Shown: positions 8,531-18,325, counted from the stretch's first letter. The stretch is DNA of 64,000 nt from Planctomycetaceae bacterium (GCA_041398825.1 JAWKTX010000014.1:62001-126000), one strand, 5' to 3'. Program-made: numbers and translations. Notes: generated from the letters alone by a model not told the origin.

Positions 8531-9109
8531 ATGCGCATTCTTATCAGCGAAAACGAAATCCGGGATCGCGTTAAACAACTCGGATCCACGATCAGCAGCG
8601 ACTACGCAAATCGCCCGCTGACGATTCTTGGTGTGCTGACAGGCAGTATCGTGCTGCTGGCCGACCTGATCCGCGCGACAAACGTTCCTTTGCGAGTCGC
8701 CCTGATACAGGCATCAAGCTATGGTGGAACCAGAACGACGCCCGGACAGCTATCTGTCAACAGCTCGCTTGTTCCCGATCTGAAGGGTCGAGATGTCTTG
8801 ATCCTGGACGACATATTTGACACGGGCAGCACCATGGTGGGACTCTTCGAAGCCGTCGCCGGATACAATCCCAGTAGTATCAAGTCGGCTGTCCTGTTGT
8901 GGAAAACAGCCAGAAGCCGTGTGGAACTGGAGCCAACCTACTACGGCTTCAAAATTCCGGATGAATTTGTTGTCGGCTATGGGCTGGATTACAACGACGA
9001 ATTCCGGCACCTGCCCTATATCGGAATCCCGGATCCACAGGATCTTGAAGAAGCGTCGCTCGGTGGAATTGCAGCGAGCACGGATGCCACCAATGCCAAC
9101 GTCACGTGA
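8531..9109 (+). CDS. hpt: Hypoxanthine/purine phosphoribosyltransferase
   Basis: Type I phosphoribosyltransferase of purine salvage: hypoxanthine or guanine + PRPP gives IMP or GMP. The PRPP loop VLILDDIFDTGSTMVGL (about residues 97-113), the LTGSIVLLADLIR loop and the C-terminal FVVGYGLDYNDEFRHLPYIG are all conserved. The frame extends upstream to 8474, but the family start MRILISENEIRDRVKQL lies at 8531 and the upstream extension (KSNAPDLSKRSSSEQQNS) has no counterpart in the family. The last 30 codons form a low-complexity tail (GGIAASTDATNANVT) that overlaps the convergent membrane-protein gene by 94 bp. Confidence 0.92.
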   Translation: MRILISENEIRDRVKQLGSTISSDYANRPLTILGVLTGSIVLLADLIRATNVPLRVALIQASSYGGTRTTPGQLSVNSSLVPDLKGRDVLILDDIFDTGSTMVGLFEAVAGYNPSSIKSAVLLWKTARSRVELEPTYYGFKIPDEFVVGYGLDYNDEFRHLPYIGIPDPQDLEEASLGGIAASTDATNANVT

Positions 9110-9531
9110 ACCTCGTTGATATGGCGAGACCGTTCGTGCAGTGTGATGAACTCCTGCGTTCTCGCCTGGCCAGGTGGGATGATCAGCTTCTGCAGTGGCT
9201 GATAGATCCAAACATAGTCCACCACTGCAAGTCCTGCGGATAAGACCGTCAGAAGCATCGCGACTCGCATTCGCTTGCGCAGGCAGCCACTGGCGACGAA
9301 ACTTGCGATTGCTCCGCCCACAAGAGCCATCGTCAGGGTGATGGCACCAAAAAGGTAATAAAGTGGGAATCGTACCGTCGCCAGTTGGTCACGCGTGACC
9401 GAGTCAAATTCCGGATTGGTTTGTTCTGCAACGCTTGTAATCACAAACAATGCCGCGCCGCCAACCCAGACTGCGAGCATGAGTCTCAATAGCACCACAC
9501 TGATGACTGTGACAATTCGTTTCATATTCAT
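9016..9531 (-). CDS. Small four-helix membrane protein (DUF4149-like)
   Basis: About 171 residues, four predicted transmembrane helices: LLRLMLAVWVGGAALFVITSV, YYLFGAITLTMALVGGAI, VAMLLTVLSAGLAVVDYVWIY and a last one near HVTLALVASVLAAIPP. The first helix with VWVGGAALFV and the following TxxQLATVRFPLYY resemble DUF4149/TMEM205-like proteins, a family with no settled function. Start chosen at the ATG at 9531 rather than the upstream TTG. The 3' end overlaps hpt on the other strand, and the last ~15 residues look like non-conserved readthrough. Confidence 0.65.
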   Translation of the reverse strand: MNMKRIVTVISVVLLRLMLAVWVGGAALFVITSVAEQTNPEFDSVTRDQLATVRFPLYYLFGAITLTMALVGGAIASFVASGCLRKRMRVAMLLTVLSAGLAVVDYVWIYQPLQKLIIPPGQARTQEFITLHERSRHINEVHVTLALVASVLAAIPPSDASSRSCGSGIPI

Positions 9532-9570
9532 GGTTTGCAAACAGGCCGATCTGCCTGGTAGGTCCGGAAA

Positions 9571-10665
9571 TCAAAGGATCAGCATCGCATCACCGTAGCT
9601 ATAAAATCGATACCGCTCTTCAACGGCTTTTCGATAGGCTTCCAGGGTCAGATCATAACCGAGTAATGCCGCAACCAGAACGATGAGTGTTGAGCCGGGC
9701 AAATGGAAATTTGTCAGGAGCCTGTCGACAATTTGAAATGTGTAGCCGGGGCGGATAAACAGATTTGTCTCGCCCTGCCAGCCGTGGTCCGGGGAAAGTC
9801 CGGCCGATGCTGCGGACTCTAAAGTTCGGACAGATGTTGTGCCAACAGCAACAATGCGACCTCCGTCGGACTTCGTTTGACAGATGTCCTGTGCTGACGA
9901 CGGGGGAACCCGGCACCATTCATGATGCATATCATGTTCGCTCAGGCATTCGGTGGATACCGGGCGAAACGTTCCGATTCCCACGTGCAGCGTGACTTCC
10001 GTTGAACGAATTCCACGATGCTCGCACTGCCGAAACAATTCCGGTGTAAAGTGAAGCCCGGCAGTTGGTGCCGCTACCGCTCCCGGGACTGTTGCAAAAC
10101 AGGTTTGGTACCGTTCCTGATCCGATTCATCTGCCAGCTTTCGTCCCATGTACGGAGGCAACGGCAGGCTGCCAAATCGGTTAAGAATCGAAATGGCATC
10201 CGCATCTTCTGAAATCCTGACACTCCAGCTTCCGTCTGAGAATTTTTCGTGCAGAGTGATCACGAGTGAATCTGAATCCTGACGGTCCGCATCGCGATGA
10301 TACGCAGGCAGCACAGTGATCGTTTCGCCCGACCGGAGTTTCCCCCGGGTTTCTCCCAGCAATATCCATTGGCCGGGAGCTGTTTCCTGAACGAACAACC
10401 CCTCCCAGCGTCCTCCGGTCGCTGTGCGATAACCAAACAGCCGCGCAGGGAGCACCTGCGTGTTGTTGAAGACGAGCAAATCCCTGGGCTGTAGTAAGTC
10501 GGGCAGATCGAGGATTTTTCGGTGCTGGATTTGGCCGCTGTTTCGATCCACAACCATCAGGCGGGATCCATCGCGTCTCGCAGCAGGGCGCGACGCGATG
10601 AGCTCTTCCGGCAAGTCGTATTGCCACGACGACAACAAATCCAGGTTGGGAACCTCACCAGACAT
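9571..10665 (-). CDS. queA: S-adenosylmethionine:tRNA ribosyltransferase-isomerase
   Basis: 364 residues. QueA transfers and isomerises the ribose of SAM onto 7-aminomethyl-7-deazaguanine in tRNA to make epoxyqueuosine. Recognised by YDLPEELIASRPAARRDGSR at the N-terminus, VFNNTQVLPARLFG, PGAVAAPTAGLHFTPEL in the middle, VGIGTFRPV, and the C-terminal TNFHLPGSTLIVLVAALLG. Length is normal. Its ATG overlaps the TGA of xylA by one base (TGATG), implying coupled translation although the two pathways are unrelated. No tgt gene is nearby. Confidence 0.97.
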   Translation of the reverse strand: MSGEVPNLDLLSSWQYDLPEELIASRPAARRDGSRLMVVDRNSGQIQHRKILDLPDLLQPRDLLVFNNTQVLPARLFGYRTATGGRWEGLFVQETAPGQWILLGETRGKLRSGETITVLPAYHRDADRQDSDSLVITLHEKFSDGSWSVRISEDADAISILNRFGSLPLPPYMGRKLADESDQERYQTCFATVPGAVAAPTAGLHFTPELFRQCEHRGIRSTEVTLHVGIGTFRPVSTECLSEHDMHHEWCRVPPSSAQDICQTKSDGGRIVAVGTTSVRTLESAASAGLSPDHGWQGETNLFIRPGYTFQIVDRLLTNFHLPGSTLIVLVAALLGYDLTLEAYRKAVEERYRFYSYGDAMLIL

Positions 10666-11978
10666 CAGATGTACTGATTAATGATGTTTTCGAGCATCTC
10701 CTGGCGCCCGCTGATGTTTGCATCGGCTTCACCTTTCTCAAGCATGTAAGCTTCAAGGTCAGTAAAGTTGGTTGTGCCGATATCAATTTTTCGTCCGATT
10801 CCGGTTTCATAACTGCTGTACCGTTGTTTGACGAAGTCAGAAAGAACGCCATCCGCGCGAATCGCAGCCGCAATTTTCAGGCCGCGAGCAAATGCGTCCA
10901 TGCCACCAATGTGAGCATGAAACAAATCGATGGGATCAATGCTTTCGCGTCGCACCTTGGCGTCAAAGTTTGTGCCGCCAGGAGCCAGCCCACCCTGCTT
11001 CAGAATGATCATCATGACCTGAGTCGTCAGATAAATGTCGGTTGGGAACTGGTCTGTGTCCCATCCCAGCAGCAGATCTCCCGTATTGGCATCAATACTT
11101 CCGAGAGCGCCCTGAATGGAAGCGTATTCCAGTTCATGCATCATCGTGTGCCCCGCCAGCGTTGCGTGGTTGGTTTCGATGTTCAGCTTCACAACATCCA
11201 GCAAACCATACTGCCGAATGAAATTCAGGCAGGCGGCTGCATCAAAGTCGTACTGGTGCTTCGTAGGTTCCTTCGGCTTGGGCTCAAACAGGAACTGACC
11301 CTTGAAACCAATCTGTTTGGCGTAGTCATGAGCCATGTGCATGAATCGTGCAAGATGGTCAAGTTCCCGCTTCATATCGGTATTGTAGGAGCACATGTAA
11401 CCTTCGCGGCCGCCCCAGAACACATAGTTTTCACCGCCCAGTTCCATGGTGACTTCCATGGCTTTTTTTACCTGAGCCGCTGCATAGGCGTAAACATCCG
11501 CATTCGGACTTGTCGCGGCCCCGTGCATAAAGCGGGGGTTCGAAAACAGGTTTGCCGTGCCCCAAAGCAATTTGATCCCGGTGCGTTGTTGTGCTTCTTT
11601 GAGTTTTGCTGCAACGGCATCCAGATTCGCGTGGCTCTCTTTCAGGGTCGCGCCTTCGGGGGCGACGTCCCGGTCATGAAAGCAGTAATAAGGCACTCCC
11701 AGTTTTTCGATGAATTCGAATGCAACGTCGACTCGCTTGAGAGCGTTCTCCAGCGAATCGGTTCCGTCGTCCCAGGGACGATTCAGCGTTGGCGCGCCGA
11801 ATGGGTCGGTGCCGTTACCACGGAATGTGTGCCAGTAGCAGACACTGAATCGAAGCCAGTCTTCCATCGACTTGCCTTCAATGATTTCTCCCGGGTTATA
11901 GTGGCGATAGGCCAGCTGGTTCTTTGTGCTCGGGCCCTCGTACTGAATCCTGCTGACTTCTGGAAAAAACTCTGCCAT
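10665..11978 (-). CDS. xylA: Xylose isomerase (class II)
   Basis: 437 residues. Converts D-xylose to D-xylulose in the cytoplasm using two divalent metals. Class II length and motifs: [16 protein letters not shown] start, [13 protein letters not shown] with the catalytic His-Asp, [46 protein letters not shown] and the late metal-binding WDTDQFPTD. The frame runs 11 codons further upstream, but the start at 11978 is preceded by AGGGGAAG at proper spacing and matches family N-termini. No xylulokinase gene is adjacent; it heads a two-gene unit with queA. Confidence 0.97.
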   Translation of the reverse strand: MAEFFPEVSRIQYEGPSTKNQLAYRHYNPGEIIEGKSMEDWLRFSVCYWHTFRGNGTDPFGAPTLNRPWDDGTDSLENALKRVDVAFEFIEKLGVPYYCFHDRDVAPEGATLKESHANLDAVAAKLKEAQQRTGIKLLWGTANLFSNPRFMHGAATSPNADVYAYAAAQVKKAMEVTMELGGENYVFWGGREGYMCSYNTDMKRELDHLARFMHMAHDYAKQIGFKGQFLFEPKPKEPTKHQYDFDAAACLNFIRQYGLLDVVKLNIETNHATLAGHTMMHELEYASIQGALGSIDANTGDLLLGWDTDQFPTDIYLTTQVMMIILKQGGLAPGGTNFDAKVRRESIDPIDLFHAHIGGMDAFARGLKIAAAIRADGVLSDFVKQRYSSYETGIGRKIDIGTTNFTDLEAYMLEKGEADANISGRQEMLENIINQYI

Positions 11979-12266
11979 TGAATGATACTTCCCCTGAGAA
12001 ATGTGCTCCACGCCTGGTCGCAGCTCAGCCGCTGACTCTGCCTCCGTTCGGATGGCAAATCACGGCCTGCCCGGGAACAACACCCCGGACTCTGATGGTT
12101 CCAGAGAGGCCGTCAGCGCTTCTGAAATCATGCCGTTTGAATCGAAGCTGAACCGTGCAACAGTGTAACGCGGAATGTCCTGCTTTGAAGCTACAGGTAC
12201 GGGTTTGTAAAGAGTGACTCTTGGTCCTGTGTATGGACTGGGCTGCTTCGGACGTGCATTCCCGGC

Positions 12267-12827
12267 CTAAAACTCGGATGAATGCTGAGTCAGCTGGCCG
12301 GAAGTCCCAGCCGATGGAAGGACGCGCGACGCAATTCGCAACGCGACAACGTACATCACCAGCAATGAGACGCGAAAGGCAAGGACTACCCCAAGACCAA
12401 TCCATGCCCCCGTTCTTTCAGGGCTGCCCGGGGCAAACTGCTGGAACTGCAGGTCTGATTCCAGGACGCCTACGATCAGGGAGCCGACGGTGCATGCCGC
12501 AAGCAACCAACCGAACAATATTCCCAGGCGTTTACCCATCAGCAGCAGGATGTTTCCGGTCACACCAAAGATCGCCATCCCCGCCGCACTGCCGATCTCC
12601 AGAGCCACGTATTTCATAATGGGGTTGTTGGGATCTTCGCGAAGCAGCATGACCAGCCCCAGGCAGCTCAGCACCAGCAGTGGAATGCGAAGACAACAGA
12701 ACACCAGACTCGCGATCACCATTCCTTTGGCAAAACCACTCAACCGCCCATCTGCTGGCGGCTGTGACGTTCCAACTGGCGGCTGGCCCTGTGAGGCAAG
12801 ATATGGATTGAATGGATCACCCGACAT
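12267..12827 (-). CDS. NPY-type planctomycete four-helix membrane protein
   Basis: 186 residues. The N-terminus DPFNPYLASQGQPP belongs to the 'NPYxxP/S' cytosolic leader seen on many planctomycete membrane proteins. Four transmembrane helices follow (GMVIASLVFCCLRIPLLVLS, about 35-60; YVALEIGSAAGMAIFGVTG; GILFGWLLAACTVGSLIVGV; GLGVVLAFRVSLLVMYVVAL). No catalytic motif is visible and I do not recognise the family further. It lies 25 bp downstream of the secreted protein gene ending at 12853 and may share its transcript. Confidence 0.75.
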   Translation of the reverse strand: MSGDPFNPYLASQGQPPVGTSQPPADGRLSGFAKGMVIASLVFCCLRIPLLVLSCLGLVMLLREDPNNPIMKYVALEIGSAAGMAIFGVTGNILLLMGKRLGILFGWLLAACTVGSLIVGVLESDLQFQQFAPGSPERTGAWIGLGVVLAFRVSLLVMYVVALRIASRVLPSAGTSGQLTQHSSEF

Positions 12828-12852
12828 CGCCGTTTCCCGTCATGGTAGGAAT

Positions 12853-13386
12853 TCAAAGTTGTTTGCGTCGAAAGACGATCTTCTCTTCCATGTACGAGCC
12901 GTCTTTTTGCTTCAGAGCCACAATTGCTTCCAGCTCGTCGTTTTGATTGATCCGATAGGTTAAGCCCCGGAACCAGGCCGTCCTGCCTTCGACACGAATG
13001 AGAGGGAACTCTGTGTAGTCGTCCTGAGCCTCCCAGCTCTTGAAGTCCTTTCCGAAGTGCTTCAATCGTAACGTCCATTGATTCTCGCGGCGAGCGAACA
13101 GGAAGAACTCAGAAAATTCAAGCTCCCCATTCACCACAAGTCGAAAAGTGCCCGTCATGTGTTGTTCTGATTTTGCCGCATCACCGAGCACCGGAAGCCA
13201 GACTTCCTCACAGACACCCCCAAAACCCTCGCCAATCCAGTATCCCTGCAGCCATTGAAGTTTCTCCAAATTGACTTCAGACACTGCGTTTCCCTGATTC
13301 AGCTGAAGCGTGTTTTCTGTCAGCTTTGCCTGCCCGAATGCGTTTAATGGGAACAGTGCGACACATAGAATGGTGGCCAGTCTCAC
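12853..13386 (-). CDS. Secreted DUF6265-like protein
   Basis: 178 residues from a GTG at 13386, chosen because AGGAG lies eight bases before it and because it starts directly with a signal peptide (LATILCVALFPLNAFGQA). The mature part LEKLQWLQGYWIGEGFGGVCEEVWLPV through SEQHMTGTFRLV and the closing GLTYRINQNDELEAIVALKQ matches the DUF6265-type beta-barrel domain of exported bacterial proteins, whose role is unknown but whose fold recalls lipocalin-like binders. The frame is open further upstream (to 13530), but that part overlaps the divergent hydrolase gene and looks non-coding. Confidence 0.75.
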   Translation of the reverse strand: MRLATILCVALFPLNAFGQAKLTENTLQLNQGNAVSEVNLEKLQWLQGYWIGEGFGGVCEEVWLPVLGDAAKSEQHMTGTFRLVVNGELEFSEFFLFARRENQWTLRLKHFGKDFKSWEAQDDYTEFPLIRVEGRTAWFRGLTYRINQNDELEAIVALKQKDGSYMEEKIVFRRKQL

Positions 13387-13441
13387 AGCAGAATCTCCTG
13401 TTGTCCGGATTTGTGGGTTCCGAGCCGGAGCACTTAACAAA

Positions 13442-14494
13442 ATGAATTGTATCTTCACACTCCTTTTGCTGAGTTTGAGTTGCGGCGATGCTTTCGACAA
13501 CCAACTGAATGAAAACTCGGACAACTTCACCAGCCGAACCTTCTCCGCAAACGACTCTCTGCAGTGTCAGCAGGAAGCAAACGCGGATGCCAGAGATTGT
13601 CTTGAAGGGCTGGCATGGCGGTCGACAGATTTCAGCGTTGTCCTGGAGAAGCCAGACAAGCAATCGGGTGATCGGCTTGTGCGATTTCCTTCACCGCGAC
13701 CTGTAGGCAATGCGACCAACGACCTCGTTGCGATGGAATGGTACATCGCAGCGGATGTCAGTGGAAAAATCAAAGTCGCCCCGGCCGTCGTTGTCGTGCA
13801 CGAATCCGGCCGAAACATGACGGTGGGGCGAATCATTGCGAAGGGATTTCGTGCCAAAGGCATGCATGCATTTCTCCTGCAACTGCCTGGTTACGGAGCT
13901 CGCCGAGTCCCGCTGCCGGATGAAGCAACCCGTATGCTGCCAGCACTTCGTCAGGGAATAGCAGACACTCGACGTGCTTATGATGCTGTGGCAGCGTTGC
14001 CGTGGGTGCGAAAAGATCGGATCGCTTTGCAGGGCACCAGTCTCGGTGGTTTTGTGACAGCCACCGTGGCTGGGCTCGACGACAGTTACGATCGCATCTT
14101 CATTTTGCTTGCCGGGGGGAACCTGCACGAAGTCGTCCTGCACGGAGCAAAGGATGCTGCGAAAGCCCGCCAGAAGCTGGAAGCGGCTGGTGTGACCGAA
14201 GAACAAATCATCAAGATGGCCCGGGTCGTCGAGCCACTTCGAGTCGCGCATCGATTACAGCCGGAAAAGGTATGGCTCTTCAGTGGCACCAACGATGATG
14301 TGGTGCCGCCCTCATGCTCTCTCGCGCTTGCAAGCGCTGCAGCACTGCCAGTTGATCATCATATTCAGCTGCCGGCCGACCACTATTCCGGGGCTATTTT
14401 CCTGCCAATCATTATTCAGCAGATGGTTCACTGTATCGAATCCGATCTTGAATCCGGAACACCCGCGATTCAACCGTCATCCGGGATTCGATGA
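13442..14494 (+). CDS. Exported alpha/beta hydrolase
   Basis: 350 residues with a signal peptide (MNCIFTLLLLSLSCGDAF). Alpha/beta-hydrolase core: VAPAVVVVHESGR (oxyanion strand), FLLQLPGYG, nucleophile elbow IALQGTSLGGFVTA (GxSxGG), acid region WLFSGTNDDVVPPS and the His in LPADHYSG. Likely an esterase or dienelactone-hydrolase-like enzyme acting outside the cytoplasm; the substrate is unknown. Start chosen at the ATG before the signal peptide; the open frame before it overlaps the divergent gene. It converges with the FAD dehydrogenase gene with a 25-bp overlap. Confidence 0.85.
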   Translation: MNCIFTLLLLSLSCGDAFDNQLNENSDNFTSRTFSANDSLQCQQEANADARDCLEGLAWRSTDFSVVLEKPDKQSGDRLVRFPSPRPVGNATNDLVAMEWYIAADVSGKIKVAPAVVVVHESGRNMTVGRIIAKGFRAKGMHAFLLQLPGYGARRVPLPDEATRMLPALRQGIADTRRAYDAVAALPWVRKDRIALQGTSLGGFVTATVAGLDDSYDRIFILLAGGNLHEVVLHGAKDAAKARQKLEAAGVTEEQIIKMARVVEPLRVAHRLQPEKVWLFSGTNDDVVPPSCSLALASAAALPVDHHIQLPADHYSGAIFLPIIIQQMVHCIESDLESGTPAIQPSSGIR

Positions 14495-16077
14495 AGCGAC
14501 ACGAGTTTCTTTGCCGCTCGCAGGCCGTCGACTGCGGCCGTGACGATTCCTCCGGCATACCCGGCTCCCTCGCCAACAGGGTAGATGCCTTTCAGATTCG
14601 GCGTTTGCCATGACTGACGGTCGCGGTCGATTCGAATGGGAGAACTCCCTCGCATTTCCGGACCCACCAGCACTGCTTCCGGCAGATATTTCCCCTTCCA
14701 CTGTCGGTCCATCAGTGGTAGCCCATCCTGTATCGCCTTCAGAATCGGTGGAGGCAAGACTTCCGCCAGGTTCCGAGCCTTTGTGCCTCTCTGGTAGGAC
14801 GATGGGATCTGCTCCGTGGGAACCGGTGTACGGTTTGCCAGAAAATCTCTTGCGCGCTGAACCGGGGCCGAATAATCCCCTCCTGTCAAATGAAACGCGT
14901 GTGACTCATACCTGCGTTGCAGGTACACGCCGGCAAGCGGATGATCACTGCCGAATGCTTCGGGCTCCAGTGTCACAACTAACCCGCTGTTTGCGTAAGG
15001 TGTGTCATGGCGAGAATTGCTCATTCCGTTCGAGCAGTACATATTGGGTTCTGAAATGCTTGGAATGACAATTCCGCCGGCGCACATACAAAAGGTGAAT
15101 AAGTCACGCTGCCCTTTGGCGACCAGCGAATAGTCGGCCGCGCCGAGCAGCTGCCGGTATTCCGGCCGGCCATACTTGTGCTGATTGATCACTTCCTGAG
15201 GCTGTTCAATCCGCAAACCCAGCTGAAACGCCTTGGGCTGCAGTGGTAACCCGGCAGCCAGCAGCATCTCGTACGTATCCCGCGCGCTGTGGCCAATGGC
15301 CAGAATACAGTGCGATGTCGCCATGAAACCGGACGAGGTCTCAAGCCCGACCAGCTGGTTTCCTTCGAGGCGAATTCCTTCAAGTCGGCATCCGAAACGG
15401 TATTCGCCACCCATCGCCTCAATTCTGCGACGGAAGTTACGGCAAATCATCGGAAGTTTATTGCTTCCGAGGTGCGGCCGGTTTTCATAGACCAGAGACG
15501 GCCTGCCTCCGCACTCAACGAATCGTTCCAGAACCCAGTCGACGTCTGGCCCGGTGATTCGGCACGTCAACTTTCCATCGCTGAAGCACCCCGCTCCTCC
15601 TTCGCCGAACAGGTAGTTGTTTTCATTGTCGTGGGCACCACCACGATCGAAGGCTCGAATCGCAGGCACTCGTTCGCGAACAGCCTGACCTCGCTCCAGC
15701 ACAATCGGCCGAAATCCTCGCAGCGCCAGAAAGTAGCCCGCCAATAGTCCCGCCGGGCCGGACCCCACGACCACAGGCCGGTGGCGCATTGGGTCATTTC
15801 CAGGTAAGACATCTTCGAAGGATGGAGCCTCATAACGTTCTATCCGGACCGGACCGGAATCGCGAAGGGGCACGTTTCTGCCGGCTCCGGGAAGATCGAC
15901 GACCAGGGTATAGACAAACTCCAGCCGCTCCCGCTGTCGGGCATCCAGGCTCTTCCTCAGAATTCGTATTCTCTTCAGGTCATCTGGGGAGACCCCGATT
16001 GCCCGAGCGACCAATTTCTGCAGATCTGCCTCGGGCTGCTCAACGCGGCATCGGATATTGGTCAGTCGGATTTGCAT
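14470..16077 (-). CDS. NAD(FAD)-utilising dehydrogenase (COG2509 type)
   Basis: 535 residues from the ATG at 16077, where the family N-terminus MQIRLTNIRCRVEQPEADL starts. A small ferredoxin-like N-domain of about 90 residues is followed by the FAD dinucleotide fold PVVVGSGPAGLLAGYFLA, the family signature NNYLFGEGGAGCFSDGKLT and a C-terminal FAD loop GIYPVGEGAGYAGGIVTAAVDG. These flavoproteins are widespread and conserved yet lack an assigned reaction. Nothing in the neighbourhood suggests a pathway. The gene stands alone. Confidence 0.88.
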   Translation of the reverse strand: MQIRLTNIRCRVEQPEADLQKLVARAIGVSPDDLKRIRILRKSLDARQRERLEFVYTLVVDLPGAGRNVPLRDSGPVRIERYEAPSFEDVLPGNDPMRHRPVVVGSGPAGLLAGYFLALRGFRPIVLERGQAVRERVPAIRAFDRGGAHDNENNYLFGEGGAGCFSDGKLTCRITGPDVDWVLERFVECGGRPSLVYENRPHLGSNKLPMICRNFRRRIEAMGGEYRFGCRLEGIRLEGNQLVGLETSSGFMATSHCILAIGHSARDTYEMLLAAGLPLQPKAFQLGLRIEQPQEVINQHKYGRPEYRQLLGAADYSLVAKGQRDLFTFCMCAGGIVIPSISEPNMYCSNGMSNSRHDTPYANSGLVVTLEPEAFGSDHPLAGVYLQRRYESHAFHLTGGDYSAPVQRARDFLANRTPVPTEQIPSSYQRGTKARNLAEVLPPPILKAIQDGLPLMDRQWKGKYLPEAVLVGPEMRGSSPIRIDRDRQSWQTPNLKGIYPVGEGAGYAGGIVTAAVDGLRAAKKLVSLHRIPDDG

Positions 16078-16450
16078 GGCGAATGGAGCTGAAAGGACTT
16101 CCGGGACGAAATTTGCGCCGCCGGGCAACGGAGATTGGAACAGGAATTTGAGCAGGATACTTTGTGAAGGGGTGATTTTGCCCCGGGCATTCGATATTCC
16201 TGCAGATGAATCGCACCTGGGCGATCACGATTTCCGATTTTGGAGGCCATTGAGTTAACGTTCGGCGTTCCTGAAAATGGGGGAACCGATCGTGCGGCAC
16301 TTTTTGCAGTCTGTGAAGTTGTTTCCCGACGAATTGTGAGACGAAACAGTTGACGTTGTCCGGGAATCTCGCATAATCCGCGAACGTTTGGTTCGAATGA
16401 GCCGACAATAAAGTGACAATTCGACGCGGTCCGTTCGCGGACTCATTCCT
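16078..16450. other. Gene-free region before tRNA-Gly
   Basis: About 370 bp that must contain the promoters of the FAD dehydrogenase gene and of the tRNA. Short frames on the minus strand are present but show no family. No repeat or hairpin of note. Confidence 0.4.
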
Positions 16451-16523
16451 GCGGGTGTAGCTCAGTTGGTAGAGCATCACGTTGCCAACGTGAATGTCGA
16501 CGGTTCGAGTCCGTTCACCCGCT
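16451..16523 (+). tRNA. tRNA-Gly (GCC)
   Basis: Full cloverleaf: acceptor GCGGGTG pairing with CACCCGC, D-arm GCTC-AGTTGGTA-GAGC, anticodon stem TCACG/CGTGA with loop TTGCCAA (anticodon GCC, glycine), T-arm with TTCGAGT. The CCA is not encoded. A run of seven T follows at once and may end the transcript. Confidence 0.97.
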
Positions 16524-16753
16524 TTTTTTATGGCCTCAAGTTCCTATGGCCAATCTGCGGTCGTATGCTGGCAAGGCTCGGGGAAACATCCGAGCCTGCT
16601 TTTTTGGTAGTCGGCGGGTTTAGGCAGCAAGCCTTGAGCAAGCCGCTCGGCATTTTGCGATTGAGATTGGAAGGGGACAAGGGCGTACCTGATTCTAAGC
16701 ACGAGTGCCGCTTGGAATCTTCTAGTGGCTGGTTGTTGTGAATGAGGTTTGTA

Positions 16754-18205
16754 ATGAGTTCAGATGCGGAAGGTGTGCTGACAGAGACTGAAGAGTCGGC
16801 CAACCGAATGGATTTGAAGGTAGAGATTCGCAACGTCGGTCCATGTAAGAAGCATGTCTCCGTAACCGTTCAGGAAGCGGATATCAATACAATTCGAGAG
16901 GATTGTGTTGGTGAGCTTTCCGACCGTGCACAGGTTCCGGGCTTTCGAACCGGGCGCGTGCCCCGTCAGCTGCTGGTCAAGAAGTTCAAGGACGAAATCT
17001 CCGCTCAAATCAAGCAGAAGGTTCTGCTGGCCAGCCTGGAGCAGATGTCCGAGGAACATAATCTCGACCCGATCAGTGAACCGAACATTGATGTTGAGAG
17101 CTTGGAGATCCCGGACGCCGGAGATTTCAGCTATGAATTCGAAGTCGAAGTTCGGCCTGAATTTGACCTTCCGGATTACGCCTCATTTACAATCCGCCGC
17201 CCATCCGGTGATGTTACGGATGAAGAGCTGGCCACCTATCGCGAGCAGTTCCTCAGCTCATACGCCAAGGCAGAAGTTGTAGAGGAGCCTGTTGTTGCTG
17301 GTGATGTCATTGTTTGTTCCATGACTTTCGAGCACGGCGGGAATCTACTGCGTGAAGTCAAGGGCACCAGTGTTGAAGTCCTGCCGTCTGTCAACTTTCA
17401 GGACGCAGCGCTGGACGGCTTTGACAAGCTGATGGAAGGTGCGAAAGCTGGCGACACTCGAAATGCCACCGTCACCATCTCATTGCAATCGCCTGTTGTG
17501 GAAATGCGCGGCGAGCAGGTGGATCTGAAAATCGAGGTTGAAGAAGTTCGTCGCCGTCAGCCTGTTGTGATCGATCGCGAGTTTCTTGAAAACCTGAGCA
17601 TCGAGTCTGAAGAGGATCTGGTTGCTGAACTCAGGTCATCACTCCAGCGTCAGGTGGAGTTTCAGCAGCGACAAACGACGCGTGAACAGGTGCTTGAGAA
17701 GATTGTTGACGCGGCTGATTGGGATCTTCCGGAAAGCCTGGTCCGCCAGCAGACCGAAAACGCTCTGCGACGTGAGCTGCTCGAAATGGCCCAGGCTGGT
17801 TTCACGCGCGAGCACATTCTTGCTCGGGAAAATGAGCTTCGCCGCAACGCACTGGACACCACACGTCAGGCACTGAAAGAGCATTTCGTTCTGGACCGCA
17901 TTGCTACCCAGGAAAACATCGAATGCGAGCCCGGCGATATCGATCGCGAGCTATTGATGATGTCTTTCCAGAGCGGTGAGCCTGTTCGACGAATTCGCGC
18001 TCGGCTGGCGAAAAACGGCATGATCGAGAATCTCGAAGCACAGCTTCGTGAAAGAAAAGCGGTTGACTTCATTCTCAGCAAAGCGACATTTGAAGACGTT
18101 GAGCGTGAACCCGTTGTTCAGAATAATGCGGCGGGTCTCCGGTTCGCGATCTGCGGCCAGATGAACCCCAGTTTGATTGATGACACCGACGAGACAGAAG
18201 AATAG
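16754..18205 (+). CDS. tig: Trigger factor, ribosome-bound chaperone / prolyl isomerase
   Basis: 483 residues, somewhat longer than the ~430 typical. N-terminal ribosome-binding domain with the signature FRTGRVPRQLLVKKF (about residue 65, cf. GFRxGKxP), a PPIase-like middle domain (VVAGDVIVCSMTFEHGG to VDLKIEVEEVRRRQ) and a long helical C-terminal arm (LPESLVRQQTENALRREL). It binds nascent chains at the exit tunnel. Start set at 16754, where GAGG lies seven bases upstream; an ATG four codons earlier lacks a site. It heads a tig-clpP-clpP cluster, linking folding of new proteins with proteolysis. Confidence 0.96.
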   Translation: MSSDAEGVLTETEESANRMDLKVEIRNVGPCKKHVSVTVQEADINTIREDCVGELSDRAQVPGFRTGRVPRQLLVKKFKDEISAQIKQKVLLASLEQMSEEHNLDPISEPNIDVESLEIPDAGDFSYEFEVEVRPEFDLPDYASFTIRRPSGDVTDEELATYREQFLSSYAKAEVVEEPVVAGDVIVCSMTFEHGGNLLREVKGTSVEVLPSVNFQDAALDGFDKLMEGAKAGDTRNATVTISLQSPVVEMRGEQVDLKIEVEEVRRRQPVVIDREFLENLSIESEEDLVAELRSSLQRQVEFQQRQTTREQVLEKIVDAADWDLPESLVRQQTENALRRELLEMAQAGFTREHILARENELRRNALDTTRQALKEHFVLDRIATQENIECEPGDIDRELLMMSFQSGEPVRRIRARLAKNGMIENLEAQLRERKAVDFILSKATFEDVEREPVVQNNAAGLRFAICGQMNPSLIDDTDETEE

Positions 18206-18228
18206 CTGGCTCGCAAGATGGATGAATG

Positions 18229-18271
18229 AGAACAGGCCGTGCCGGACATCCGTTTCGACACCGCCTGTTCT
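18229..18271 (+). terminator. Hairpin between tig and clpP1
   Basis: AGAACAGGC (18229-18237) pairs with GCCTGTTCT (18263-18271) and is followed by TTTGTGTTT. The broken U-run suggests a partial terminator or attenuator that would set the ratio of tig to clpP transcripts. Confidence 0.55.
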
Positions 18272-18325
18272 TTGTGTTTCTGATGGAATAGAACTTTGCC
18301 CTGCAAGACCTAAGAGGAAAAGCGA

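Noticed and set aside
10824..11981. Long open frame (385 codons) on the plus strand
   Set aside because: It lies wholly antisense to xylA, whose motifs are unmistakable; the translated product (Cys/Phe/Val-rich) has no family.
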